From Mangrovimonas sp. TPBH4 (GTDB taxonomy: Bacteria; Bacteroidota; Bacteroidia; Flavobacteriales; Flavobacteriaceae), in assembly GCF_001280505.1 (NCBI RefSeq), contig NZ_LBIO01000061.1, positions 1 through 58,786 of the forward strand: a stretch of DNA of 58,786 nucleotides. The letters run 5' to 3'. Below the pieces are notes generated by a model. That model was not told the origin of the DNA. It saw only the letters and a list, made by a program, of their open reading frames with translations, and ran no database searches. This document shows, piece by piece, positions 17,619 to 27,200 of the stretch. Both the position numbers and the translations under genes were made by a program. Each line of letters begins with the position of its first letter. The stretch's first letter is position 1.

Positions 17619-18101
17619 TTATTCAAATTCTATTAATAATTGATTTTTTTCAACGGCATCTCCTTTGATTGCCGATATGGCCTTGATGACTCCCTCTCTT
17701 GGAGAAGTAATGACATTTTCCATTTTCATGGCTTCCAAAATCAACAAAGGCGAATCTTCGGCGACAGTATCACCAACCCTTACCGAAATATCAAGAATCA
17801 ACCCAGGCATAGGGGCTTTGATTTCGTTGACATGCTTGGTGTTTCCTAGGGCCAACCCCATACTTTTTATAAGGTTTTCCAAAGGACTTTGAATATGTAT
17901 ATTGTAACTATTGTTGTTGATTTTAACTTCATAGTTTCTCTTGTTAAAATCTAGTTTGGTAATTTCAGCTTGGTAAGATTTGTGGTCTTTAAGAATGTGA
18001 AATGTATTGTCTGAAGTTTTCACCGCATTTAGGTTTGTCACTTCAGTTTCATCAATTTCGAACTCTAGCTGTTTATTAACCGAAATTTTAAAATTTCCCA
18101 T
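17619..18101 (-). CDS. Biotin carboxyl carrier protein of acyl-CoA carboxylase
   Basis: The protein has 160 residues. The C-terminal half (about 92-160) is a biotinyl lipoyl-like domain with the motif E-A-M-K-M-E-N. Lys126 is the biotinylated residue, preceded by 'APMPGLILDISVRVGDTV', typical of the domain. The N-terminal half is a less conserved beta-rich linker ('YEVKINNNSYNIHI'), resembling the BT domain region of propionyl-CoA carboxylase alpha chains. This operon therefore has the alpha chain split into separate carboxylase and carrier proteins. It is the first gene of the three-gene unit. No biotin ligase is encoded nearby. Confidence 0.93.
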   Translation of the reverse strand: MGNFKISVNKQLEFEIDETEVTNLNAVKTSDNTFHILKDHKSYQAEITKLDFNKRNYEVKINNNSYNIHIQSPLENLIKSMGLALGNTKHVNEIKAPMPGLILDISVRVGDTVAEDSPLLILEAMKMENVITSPREGVIKAISAIKGDAVEKNQLLIEFE

Positions 18102-18173
18102 ATATTTTTATTTAAGCGCTAAATATAGGGAATATATAATGGTTGTTTTTGACGGAACTGTAATTTTTGAGCT

Positions 18174-18860
18174 TTACAGTTTGAACATTTTTGCGAGTGT
18201 TAGTTTCTTTTTATTGGATAAAATGGCGGTGGTTTTTAAGAAAATTAATGCGGTAATTAGGGCATCGCCAGCTGCGGTATGTCTATCGGAAACATCCAAA
18301 ATATAGTTCTCCGCAATTTCATCCAGTGTGTAGGGTTTATCATATTGGATGAAATTTGATTTGATACGTGTTGCTCTGTATAAGTTGACAGTGTCAAGCA
18401 CTTTATTTTTAAGTACAGGCAGACCTTTTCTCTTTAGCATTTCGTTGATCATGGTCATGTCAAAACGGGCATGGTGGGCAACAATAATGGCGTTCCCTAC
18501 ATATTCCAAAAACTGTTGTATTGCCTCGTCTTCGGTAAAGGTTACAATGCGTTCGTGTTTGAGGATACCATGGATTTTTACTGTTTTTTCGTTGAAATGT
18601 TCCTGACGAATATAGGTTTCAAAGGTGTTGGAAACGTTAATCTTTCGATTGACAATTTCCACGGCACCAATACAAAGCACCCTATCCAAATTATAGTCGA
18701 ATCCTGTGGTTTCGGTATCCAAGACTACAAAGCGGTTGGTTTGTAAATCCAATTCAGGTTCGTTGTCAAACAATGCTTCATAACGTTCCCAATACTCAGG
18801 ATAATAGGACTTAGGAGTCTCGGTATTCTTGGATTTATTTCGTCTGAAGAAATTTAGCAT
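18174..18860 (-). CDS. DnaQ-like 3'-5' exonuclease (DEDDh)
   Basis: The protein has 228 residues. ExoI 'VVLDTETTGFD' supplies Asp48 and Glu50. ExoII is 'VAHHARFDMTMINEML', and ExoIII 'SDRHTAAGDALITALIF' supplies the catalytic His and Asp. This is the DEDDh pattern of DNA polymerase III epsilon-like exonucleases. The N-terminal 40 residues are polar and not part of the nuclease fold. The gene starts 7 bp after the stop of the cNMP/CBS/DUF294 gene, and this pairing is common among bacteria. The substrate could be DNA or RNA ends; replication proofreading by the main epsilon subunit is not implied. Confidence 0.9.
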   Translation of the reverse strand: MLNFFRRNKSKNTETPKSYYPEYWERYEALFDNEPELDLQTNRFVVLDTETTGFDYNLDRVLCIGAVEIVNRKINVSNTFETYIRQEHFNEKTVKIHGILKHERIVTFTEDEAIQQFLEYVGNAIIVAHHARFDMTMINEMLKRKGLPVLKNKVLDTVNLYRATRIKSNFIQYDKPYTLDEIAENYILDVSDRHTAAGDALITALIFLKTTAILSNKKKLTLAKMFKL

Positions 18861-18867
18861 GGCACGG

Positions 18868-20787
18868 TTATAAAAGGTGACCTAGGTTAAAGCGCATTTT
18901 GATGTATTCCTGCACGTTGTTTATGGTTTTAAAGCAACGTTTTAATTTTAATTTTTCTTCCTTAGTCATGGTTTCCAATTTAATAAAGCGTCCATCATCG
19001 TTATTGATGAGGCCATGTTTGGTCCTAAATTTTAGGATTGCCTTAAAGGAATAGGAACATGCCAAGAAGAGTTCTTTGTTTTCCGGGACGAGTTCTGCTA
19101 ATTTTTCAAAACGCTCTCCAGTGTTGGTAATGTTTTTGATTTGAAAGTTTAGGGTAAGCAGTCTGCCTGCGTCAATAAGTGGCATAAGGCCACGCTTTTT
19201 AATGTCGAAAAAGTCTTTGTACTCGCCATCACTTTCTACCAAAAACTGTCTGAAGAAGCCCAAAGGCGAAGCACTTCTCAATGCATTGGCTCCTAGTTTT
19301 GACATGAAAAGTGAATTGTTTTTGGTAATCATCAAGGTGTGCTCAGCTAGGGTATTGGTTAATGATGCGTCTCCATAACTGATATCAAAATCGAAAAAAA
19401 TGGATGATAGTAAGATTTCATCATTTCCGGTATTGGTAGTCCACTCGGTAAATTGATTTTTCCATTCATCTAGGCTTAAACACCATCGAGGATTTTTGGC
19501 CATCATATCGGCATTGCAGAATTCAAACCCAACCGTGTTTAAGCGCTTGTTGACTCTTTTTGCCAATTTTAGGAAATAGGCCCTGACTTCTTCCAAACGT
19601 TCGGGACTTACATTTTCAAAAATAAGTGCATTATCCTGATCGGTTTGTAGTAACTGTTCCTTACGGCCTTGACTACCAAGAGACATCCATGCAAATTTCA
19701 CTGGTGGTTCTTCCTTCATTTTTTCTAAACACCGCTCAATGATGCGTTTAATGGTAGCGTCATTAAGTTCAAAAATGATTTTACTGGTATGAGTAAGGGG
19801 AATGTTTTGTGTGATATAACCTTTTAGCAGTAGGGTTATGTTTTCCCGAATGCGTTTAAGGTCTTTGGTGTTATTGCTACGCTGTATGGCCTTCATCAAC
19901 ACCGAAGGACTATTTCCTTGTAAGAGCACAATATCATGGTCAGAAACCAAGCCGATAATCTTACTGTTAGGGGTGCCATCTTCTGTAATACACAAATACC
20001 CCACTTGATGTTTCATCATGGAGATTTGCGCTTGGGCAATGGTAATGTTTTTAGTGTAACATAACACAGGACTACTCATAATTTTGGCAGCACTCTCGTT
20101 AATGGTATGAAGTCCTGTGACCACTTTTTTACGCAAATCCTTATCGGTAATCATCCCAATTGGCAAGTCGTTTTCTTCAATTATTACGGAACCAATATTG
20201 TGATCATCCATAATTTTTGCAATGGTCTTGATTTTGGTATTGGGTTTTGCCGTAACAATTTTCTTGGTGTATTTGATGGGTTGGAGCTCAAATAGATTGC
20301 TGTTGGTTTCAATACTGGCTGCAGTTTCCGAGAAAAACTCCAAATGATGAATCTTTGTAAATGGGTTTTCTGTATTGGAAGCAAAGCTTTCGATGAGGTA
20401 ATTTCCAATATTCTTGTTTTTGGCCGCCAAGGGCTTGAACAGCTCAATAGGAATGCCATAAAGAATGGATTCTTCATCGGTAACCGATGTGATGGCATAA
20501 TTTTCCTGAGCAAACAGCGGCCTTAGTCCAAATACATCTCCTTCGTCAAATTTGTCAATGACTTCAGAGGAACCGTAGTTACCCTTCACCAGTACCACCG
20601 CACCCTTATGGATGATGTAAAAATGATCGTGTAAGGGGCTGTCTTTTTCATAGATAACCTTTCCCTTTTCCAAGTAGGTAATAGTCACCTGTTTGGCAAT
20701 ATCCAAAAGGTCTGATTTTTTTACCAAATCAAAAGGAGGGAAGCGTTTTAAAAAGTCGGCTATACGTTCGGCTATGGTATTTTTCAT
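18868..20787 (-). CDS. cNMP-binding / CBS / DUF294 nucleotidyltransferase-like protein
   Basis: The protein has 639 residues in four parts. A cyclic-nucleotide-binding beta roll spans about 15-130 ('EKGKVIYEKDSPLHDHFYIIHKGAVVLV', 'EGDVFGLRPLF'). A pair of CBS domains spans about 170-295 ('MDDHNIGSVIIEENDLPIGMITDKDLR', 'HQVGYLCITEDG'). A DUF294 nucleotidyltransferase-like core (about 340-470) has the GlnD-like motif 'LGSQGRKEQLLQTDQDNALIF'. DUF294_C fills the C-terminal helical part. Such proteins look like small-molecule-sensing nucleotidyltransferases, but no target protein is established. It forms a tight pair with the exonuclease gene (7 bp apart). Confidence 0.9.
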   Translation of the reverse strand: MKNTIAERIADFLKRFPPFDLVKKSDLLDIAKQVTITYLEKGKVIYEKDSPLHDHFYIIHKGAVVLVKGNYGSSEVIDKFDEGDVFGLRPLFAQENYAITSVTDEESILYGIPIELFKPLAAKNKNIGNYLIESFASNTENPFTKIHHLEFFSETAASIETNSNLFELQPIKYTKKIVTAKPNTKIKTIAKIMDDHNIGSVIIEENDLPIGMITDKDLRKKVVTGLHTINESAAKIMSSPVLCYTKNITIAQAQISMMKHQVGYLCITEDGTPNSKIIGLVSDHDIVLLQGNSPSVLMKAIQRSNNTKDLKRIRENITLLLKGYITQNIPLTHTSKIIFELNDATIKRIIERCLEKMKEEPPVKFAWMSLGSQGRKEQLLQTDQDNALIFENVSPERLEEVRAYFLKLAKRVNKRLNTVGFEFCNADMMAKNPRWCLSLDEWKNQFTEWTTNTGNDEILLSSIFFDFDISYGDASLTNTLAEHTLMITKNNSLFMSKLGANALRSASPLGFFRQFLVESDGEYKDFFDIKKRGLMPLIDAGRLLTLNFQIKNITNTGERFEKLAELVPENKELFLACSYSFKAILKFRTKHGLINNDDGRFIKLETMTKEEKLKLKRCFKTINNVQEYIKMRFNLGHLL

Positions 20788-20825
20788 AGTACTAAATTAA
20801 CAAAAAGAATGCTGTGGAATCCTTA

Positions 20826-21503
20826 TTATGGAACTTTAAATTTAGAATTTTCCTGATGAGTTTTAATGGCTTTTCTGGAGAGAACAATTCCCAATAACAA
20901 AGAGATGAAAGCCCCAATTCCAATGCCAGGCACAAAATTGATGAACAGGAAGAAATCGTAAGCGCCATGGAACAGAATGGCAAAGAACAAGCCTGCCAAA
21001 TTCAACTTGATACGGTTGTTTGAAAATTTAGCTTTTCCCATGAAGTATCCCATGATAATCCCAAAAGTTGCATGGGCTGGCACGGCAGAAAAGGCTCTGA
21101 TTAGGGCAATTTGATACCCGCCTTCCAAAACATACATGATGTTTTCAGTAGCAGCGAATCCCATGGATACCATAACGCTGTACATGATACCATCATAAGG
21201 TTCGTTGAAATCTGCTTTGGTTTGTGCGTAGTAGCGAACAATGATGTATTTGCTAAATTCTTCCGTAAGTCCAACCACAAAGAAGGCCTTGATAAACTGC
21301 TCTAAAATACTGTAGTCATTATTTAGTGCAAGTATCATATCAAAACCATAATACAGGATGCTAGTGATGATGATACTTACAATACTTCCCAATAAAAAAC
21401 TGAACAGCAAAAGGTGTTTGGGTTCTTTTTCGTATTTGTCCTTTAAATAAATGTAAAGAATGATTATGAATACTGGCGCCGTGGCCATGAGGAGTAGTTG
21501 CAT
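20826..21503 (-). CDS. PrsW family intramembrane metalloprotease
   Basis: The protein has 225 residues from the ATG at 21503, which overlaps the Nudix stop codon by one base (TGATG). It has about seven to eight membrane helices. The three PrsW motifs are present: 'LTEEFSKYIIVRYY' (E-E-x2-K), 'GFAATENIMYVLEGG' with 'PAHATFGIIMGYFMG', and 'FHGAYDFFLF'. These supply the glutamates and histidines that hold the metal. In Bacillus PrsW cleaves an anti-sigma factor; the substrate here is unknown. It is translationally coupled to the Nudix gene and is followed by the DUF294 gene. Confidence 0.9.
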   Translation of the reverse strand: MQLLLMATAPVFIIILYIYLKDKYEKEPKHLLLFSFLLGSIVSIIITSILYYGFDMILALNNDYSILEQFIKAFFVVGLTEEFSKYIIVRYYAQTKADFNEPYDGIMYSVMVSMGFAATENIMYVLEGGYQIALIRAFSAVPAHATFGIIMGYFMGKAKFSNNRIKLNLAGLFFAILFHGAYDFFLFINFVPGIGIGAFISLLLGIVLSRKAIKTHQENSKFKVP

Positions 21504-22060
21504 CAATCCAAGGTGTTATGATTTACAATGGCCTCCCAAACGGTTTCGTAATAAGCACGGTTGGAGGGGACAAAATGATCGTTGTTGCCACTGTTGTTTA
21601 AAAGTTCTTTAAATGTGCCTACATCTACCAGTTTTAAAGCTTCCACTTCGCCGGGTTGAGGCTTTAAAGTTTCCAAGGGAACCTGTAATTGGGCTATATA
21701 GGTGTGATGAAATTCATTATCTATAATACCTGAGGGGTAAGATTGAAAACATTCAAAAACTCCAATTTTCAACAAATCGCTATGTTTTAAGCTTAGGCTT
21801 AATTCTTCTTGGGTTTCACGAATGGCAGCTTCTTCAATGCTTTCTCCTGCATCTACATGGCCTGCCACGGAAACATCCCACATGCCTGGACAGATGGCTT
21901 TTTCAAAACTGCGTTGCGCCAATAAAATTTCACCTTTTTTGGTGTATAGCCAAAGGTGGGCTGTATTGTGGTAATGCCCCTTGGCGTGTATTTCAGATTT
22001 GAGACAGGATTGACCTGTTAGTGTCCCTTGCTTGGTGACAATATCTATAAGTTCGTCCAT
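21503..22060 (-). CDS. Nudix hydrolase (IPP isomerase-like / YfcD type)
   Basis: The protein has 185 residues. The Nudix box is complete, around 'GHVDAGESIEEAAIRETQEE' (G-x5-E-x7-REU-x-EE), in the second quarter of the chain. The opening 'MDELIDIVTKQG...GHYHNTAHLWLYTKKGEILLAQRS' is typical of the subgroup related to isopentenyl-diphosphate isomerase and YfcD. That subgroup cleaves nucleoside-diphosphate-linked compounds of uncertain identity. The isomerase-specific Cys and Glu pattern is not evident, so hydrolysis is more likely. The stop codon overlaps the start of prsW. Confidence 0.88.
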   Translation of the reverse strand: MDELIDIVTKQGTLTGQSCLKSEIHAKGHYHNTAHLWLYTKKGEILLAQRSFEKAICPGMWDVSVAGHVDAGESIEEAAIRETQEELSLSLKHSDLLKIGVFECFQSYPSGIIDNEFHHTYIAQLQVPLETLKPQPGEVEALKLVDVGTFKELLNNSGNNDHFVPSNRAYYETVWEAIVNHNTLD

Positions 22061-22077
22061 CTTGGTTATAAAACAAG

Positions 22078-22097
22078 ATTCCCGCTTTCGCGGGAAT
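22078..22097 (-). terminator. Short GC hairpin between the M42 peptidase and Nudix genes
   Basis: ATTCCCGC-TTTC-GCGGGAAT is a perfect 8-bp stem 4 bp after the M42 peptidase stop. On the minus strand it is followed by CTTGTTTTAT. It could be a terminator, but the core CCCGCTTTCGCGGG also resembles short palindromes dispersed in many flavobacterial genomes. Confidence 0.5.
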
Positions 22098-22100
22098 GTG

Positions 22101-23189
22101 TTAGTTAAAATATGAAAATGTTTCTCCGTCTTTTATTTGCAATAAGGTTTCGTAAATCAATTTGATGACATTTTCAACATCATCTTTGTGAACCATTTCT
22201 ACAGTAGTGTGCATGTAGCGTAACGGCAAGGAAATAAGTGCCGAGGCTACACCGCCATTACTGTAGGCAAAAGCATCGGTATCGGTTCCGGTAGCACGGG
22301 ATAAGGCAGATCTTTGGAAAGGAATCTCATTAGCTTCGGCAGTATCTGTAATTAAATCACGTAATTTCTGTTGTACGGCCGGGGCATATGCTACCACGGG
22401 ACCAAGACCTAGCTCCAAATGACCTTCTTTCTTTTTGTCGATCATTGGGGTTGTAGTATCGTGTGTTACATCCGTAACGATAGCCACATCCGGTTTGATG
22501 GTTTGGGTAATCATTTCTGCTCCTCGCAATCCAATTTCTTCCTGTACGGAGTTGGTAATGTATAGTCCAAAAGGCAATTCCTTTTTGTTTTCTTTTAATA
22601 AACGCGCCACTTCAGCAATCATAAAACCTCCCATACGATTGTCCAAGGCACGGCATACAAACTTATCATCGTTTAAAATGTGAAATTCATCTGGATAGGT
22701 AATCACACATCCAACGTGAACGCCCATGTTTTCTACTTCGGCCTTGTCTTTAGCCCCAACATCAATGGTGATGTTTTCAATTTTAGGCGTTTCTTCCTTG
22801 GCTTTATCACGGGTATGAATGGCGGGCCAACCGAACACTCCTTTTACAATCCCTTTTTTGGTGTGGATATTTACAATTTTACTAGGTGCGATTTGATGAT
22901 CGCTACCACCATTTCTTATAACATGAATCAAGCCATTGTCGGTGATGTAATTGACATACCAAGAAATTTCATCGGCGTGGCCTTCAATGACTACTTTATA
23001 TTTGGCTTTTGGGTTAATTACCCCAACTGCGGTTCCGTAGGTATCGGTGATAAACTCATCTACATAAGGCTTTAGGTAGTCCATCCAAATTTTTTGGCCT
23101 TCCCATTCGTAACCTGTTGGAGCGGCATTGTTTAGGTAAGTTTCTAGAAATTCTAATGATTTTTTATTGAGTAAGCTGTCTTTTGCCAT
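22101..23189 (-). CDS. M42 family aminopeptidase / cellulase-like metallopeptidase
   Basis: The protein has 362 residues. The di-metal ligands of the M42 family are visible: 'VVIEGHADEISWYV' (His), 'CRALDNRMGGFMIAEV' (Asp), 'SVQEEIGLRGA' (Glu-Glu, general base and ligand), 'AIVTDVTHDT' (Asp), and a C-terminal 'MHTTVEMVHKDDVENV' (His). M42 enzymes are large tetrahedral dodecameric cytoplasmic aminopeptidases that trim N-terminal residues from peptides. The gene runs alone on the minus strand, divergent from the ABC ATPase gene. Confidence 0.94.
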   Translation of the reverse strand: MAKDSLLNKKSLEFLETYLNNAAPTGYEWEGQKIWMDYLKPYVDEFITDTYGTAVGVINPKAKYKVVIEGHADEISWYVNYITDNGLIHVIRNGGSDHQIAPSKIVNIHTKKGIVKGVFGWPAIHTRDKAKEETPKIENITIDVGAKDKAEVENMGVHVGCVITYPDEFHILNDDKFVCRALDNRMGGFMIAEVARLLKENKKELPFGLYITNSVQEEIGLRGAEMITQTIKPDVAIVTDVTHDTTTPMIDKKKEGHLELGLGPVVAYAPAVQQKLRDLITDTAEANEIPFQRSALSRATGTDTDAFAYSNGGVASALISLPLRYMHTTVEMVHKDDVENVIKLIYETLLQIKDGETFSYFN

Positions 23190-23324
23190 AGATATTAGTT
23201 GTTATATTTCCGTAAAAATACTAGGATTTATTCAGTTTTGACCTTTGCCAAACTGTTTTTTGTAACAAAAACATATATTTTTATACTAATCACCTCATAA
23301 CCGTAATAACTAAATTAAATACGC

Positions 23325-24212
23325 ATGAAACTTGTCATTAAAGATTTAACTAAAACCTATAAAAATGGTGTAAAGGCCATTGATAATTTAAACCTTGAAA
23401 TAGGTACTGGAATGTTTGGTTTGTTGGGACCAAACGGGGCTGGAAAGTCATCTTTAATGCGAACCATAGCAACGCTTCAGAGTCCAGATTCTGGCTCCAT
23501 AATGTTTGGTGATATCAATGTGTTGGAGGATAAAATGGCGCTTAGAAAAGTGCTGGGATATTTGCCGCAATCTTTTGGGGTGTATCCTAAAATGTCCGCG
23601 GAGGCTTTACTTGATTATTTTGCCACTTTAAAAGGCGTTTCGTCCAAGCCAGAAAGAAAAGCCTTGGTGCAGGAAGTGTTGGAGATTACCAATCTTTATG
23701 ATGTAAGGAAGAAGCATGTTGCTGGCTATTCCGGAGGAATGAAACAGCGTTTTGGCATTGCGCAATTGTTGTTGAACAACCCTAAACTTATAATTGTAGA
23801 TGAGCCTACCGCTGGTTTGGACCCTGCCGAAAGACATCGATTTTTAAATGTGTTAAGGGAAGTGGGGACCAATTGCACGGTTATTTTTTCTACTCATATT
23901 GTTGAGGATGTTAAAGAACTTTGTACCGATATGGCTATTCTAAATGGAGGAAAGATTCTAAAACAAGCTACACCAACTCAAGCAAGGGAATCCTTACGAG
24001 GTCACATTTGGACTAAAATCGTGGAGCGTGATGAATTGGAGCAAATGGAAGCATTGTACAATGTGCTTTCTTCCAATTACAACGAGGACAATAGCTTAAA
24101 TATAAGAGTATTTTCAGAAGAGCTTCCAGCTCCAGACTTTGTTGCAGCAGAGCCACAATTGGATGACGTGTATTTTATTGCATTGAAACAAGACGAACCT
24201 GTTCTGTCCTAA
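23325..24212 (+). CDS. ABC transporter ATP-binding protein (partner of the permease-M1 fusion)
   Basis: The protein has 295 residues. It shows Walker A 'GPNGAGKSS', a Q-loop in 'LGYLPQSFGVYP', the ABC signature 'YSGGMKQR', Walker B 'LIIVDEPTAGLDP' and the switch histidine 'STHIVED'. After the ATPase core there is a roughly 70-residue tail, common in ABC-2 exporter ATPases. The gene lies 45 bp upstream of the permease-peptidase fusion and they are almost surely co-transcribed. It energises that protein; the exported or inserted substrate is unknown. Confidence 0.95.
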   Translation: MKLVIKDLTKTYKNGVKAIDNLNLEIGTGMFGLLGPNGAGKSSLMRTIATLQSPDSGSIMFGDINVLEDKMALRKVLGYLPQSFGVYPKMSAEALLDYFATLKGVSSKPERKALVQEVLEITNLYDVRKKHVAGYSGGMKQRFGIAQLLLNNPKLIIVDEPTAGLDPAERHRFLNVLREVGTNCTVIFSTHIVEDVKELCTDMAILNGGKILKQATPTQARESLRGHIWTKIVERDELEQMEALYNVLSSNYNEDNSLNIRVFSEELPAPDFVAAEPQLDDVYFIALKQDEPVLS

Positions 24213-24256
24213 TCATCAACAAGTAAAAGTCTCATTTTTAAAGCAACAAGTCTTAT

Positions 24257-27200
24257 ATGTTTTCTACAATATTTACTCACGAATTGAGGTACTGGTTAAC
24301 AAAGCCGACCACCTATATTTATGCTGCCATATTTTTTGTGTTGGCCTTTTTTATGGCCTCTGCCTCGGCAGGAATTTTTGACAGTGTAACCGTGACTACA
24401 GGATCTTCCCGAATTGTCAATTCTCCTATCGGGATTTTCAATCTCTATAATGCCTTAACGATTCTTATTTTCTTTTTGTTTCCGTCTATTATCGGTATCT
24501 CCATTTATAGGGACTACAAAAGTGAAATGCATACCATTCTATATTCCTACCCATTTAGTAAGGCCAATTATTTATTTGCTAAGTTTTTTAGTAGCATAGT
24601 GGTAGTAACAGGAATTGTGTTTGTGATTGGTTTGGGGATGTTTATTGGTTTCCGGTTTCCCGGAACCAATTCTGAACTTGTTGGAGCCTTCGATTTACAA
24701 TCCTATTTATACGCTTATTTAATCTATATTCTCCCTAATGTATTGCTGTTTGGAGCTATAGTATTTGCCGTAGTGACTTTCACCAGAAATATAGCAGCAG
24801 GTTTTATTACCATTGTGCTATTGATATTTGTTCAAGGATTGATGGAAGGCATGCTATCGGATCCAGATAACAGGGCTTTGGCCGCAATGTTGGATCCCTA
24901 TGGTGCTTCTGCGGCAGATTATTATGTGAGGTATTGGACGGTTGCCGAACAGAATGAATGGCATATGCCTTTTAAAGGGCTTATTATCTATAACCGTTTG
25001 CTATGGCTGGGGATTGCCTCTGTGATTTTTGGATTGGTTTACAGGTTTTTCTCTTTTAGCCAAAACGCTATTAGCATTTCTTTTAAGAAGGATAAAGGAG
25101 AGCGCTTTGTGAAGCGAAATTTTGGAGGTATAACCAAAATCAATTTACCTAAGGTAAGTTTCGATTATTCCTTTCTGCAGAACTTAAAAACGACTTGGAA
25201 ATTATCCAATATGGAGTTTTTATACATTGTGAAAAGCTGGCCCTTTATAAGTATTCTAATTGTTGGGCTGATCATTGTGTTGATTGCACTTTCTGAAATT
25301 GGGAATATTTTTGGTACTCCAACACTACCTGTCACCTGGAAAATGCTGAATGGTGGCTCAGCCTTTGTTATTTCTATAAACATCTGTACATTTTTATATG
25401 CTGGTTTATTAGTGCATAGAGGTAATATTACCAGAATGGGCGATTTAATTGATGTAACTCCAATCCCTAACTGGACCTTGTTCATTTCTAAATTTATAGC
25501 ACTGTTAAAAATGCAGTTGGTCATGTTGGGAATTGTGATGTTGTCTGGTATGTTGTTTCAAATGTACAATGGGTACTTTCAGTTTGAAATTGGACATTAT
25601 CTGTACGAACTGTTTGTATTGAATTTTATCAGCTATGCCATCTGGGCCTTTTTATCTTTGTTTGTACAAACCCTTATGAGAAATCCATATTTAGGATTGT
25701 TTGTGCTGATTGTTATATCCATAGGAATTCCACTTCTAAGTTTGGCAGGGGTAGAGCAAGCTATTTTTAAGTTCAACCAAGGCCCTGGCTATGCCTATTC
25801 CGATATGAACGGTTATGGGGATTCCTTTGGACTTTATATGCTCTATAAGCTCTATTGGTTGATGTGCGGAATGATCTTATTAGTGTTTACAGCCTTGTTT
25901 TGGGTAAGAGGCTTGCCTGATTCTTTTAAGGAACGTTTCCAAATTGCCAAAAGACGATTGACCCCTAAAATGACGATGCTGCTTTCAGTGTTTGTTATCG
26001 GGTTTTTGGCTCTTGGATTCCGGATTTACTACCAAAATAATGTTTTGAACACCCGAATTTCTTCAAAAGAGTCTGAGCTAAGGACTGTGGAATGGGAGAA
26101 AACCTATAAGAAATATGAGAATATCCCACAGCCAAGAATTGTGGCCGTAAAAGCCAATTTAGACATTTTTCCAAAGCAACTGGATTTTGATGCTTCAGGG
26201 GAGTACATCATGGTCAATAAAACCAATGTGAGCATCGATAGCATTTTTGTAAACCATAATGCCTATCCAAGCACCTTTAAGTTTGATAAGCCAAACACAT
26301 TGGTATCTGAGGACACTATTTACAACTTTGATATTTATGAACTGAAACAACCCTTGTTGCCGGGAGATAGTATTAAGTTGAGTTTTACGGTAAAAAATAA
26401 ACCAAACAGCTTGTTGGAAAAGAATTCCCCAGTTCGTTATAATGGGACATTCATCAATAATTTTCAAATTTTTCCAAATTTAGGTTACAATGGAGGAGAG
26501 TTGCAGGACAACAAAACGCGTGAAAAATACGATTTGCCACCAAACGATCTTAAGCCAATGCCAACAGATTCTACGGCATTGGGCAACACTTATATAGCGA
26601 AGGATTCTGATTGGGTAGATTTTGAGGCTACCGTGAGTACTTCGGAAGACCAGATAGCGATTGCTCCAGGATATTTACAAAAGGAATGGACCGAAAATGG
26701 TCGCCGTTTTTTCCATTACAAAATGGACAGTAAAACCTTGAATTTTTATGCTTTTAATTCTGCCAAGTATGAAGTGAAGAAAGACAAGTGGAACGATGTC
26801 AACTTGGAAATTTATTACCACAAGGGGCATGAGTACAATTTGGACCGCATGATGGCAGGAATGAAGGCCTCTTTGGATTATAACAGCAAAAATTTTGGCC
26901 CTTACCAGCATAAACAGTTGCGTATTATTGAATTCCCTAGAACAGGAGGAAGCTTTGCCCAATCGTTCCCTAATACCATTCCTTTTTCGGAAGGGGTTGG
27001 TTTTATTGCCGATGTGGATGAAACCGAAGATGGTGGGGTAGATTATCCATTTGCCATCACTGTTCACGAAGTGGCGCATCAATGGTGGGCACATCAAGTG
27101 ATTGGTGCCGATGTGTTGGGAGCTACCATGTTGTCTGAAAGTTTATCGGAATATGTATCGCTAAAAGTTTTGGAACACCAACAGGGTAAGAGCCAAATGC

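Noticed and set aside
22078..22097. Reading the CCCGC/GCGGG palindrome as an insertion or attachment site
   Set aside because: It is a single short hairpin without flanking duplication; a terminator or dispersed small repeat explains it.
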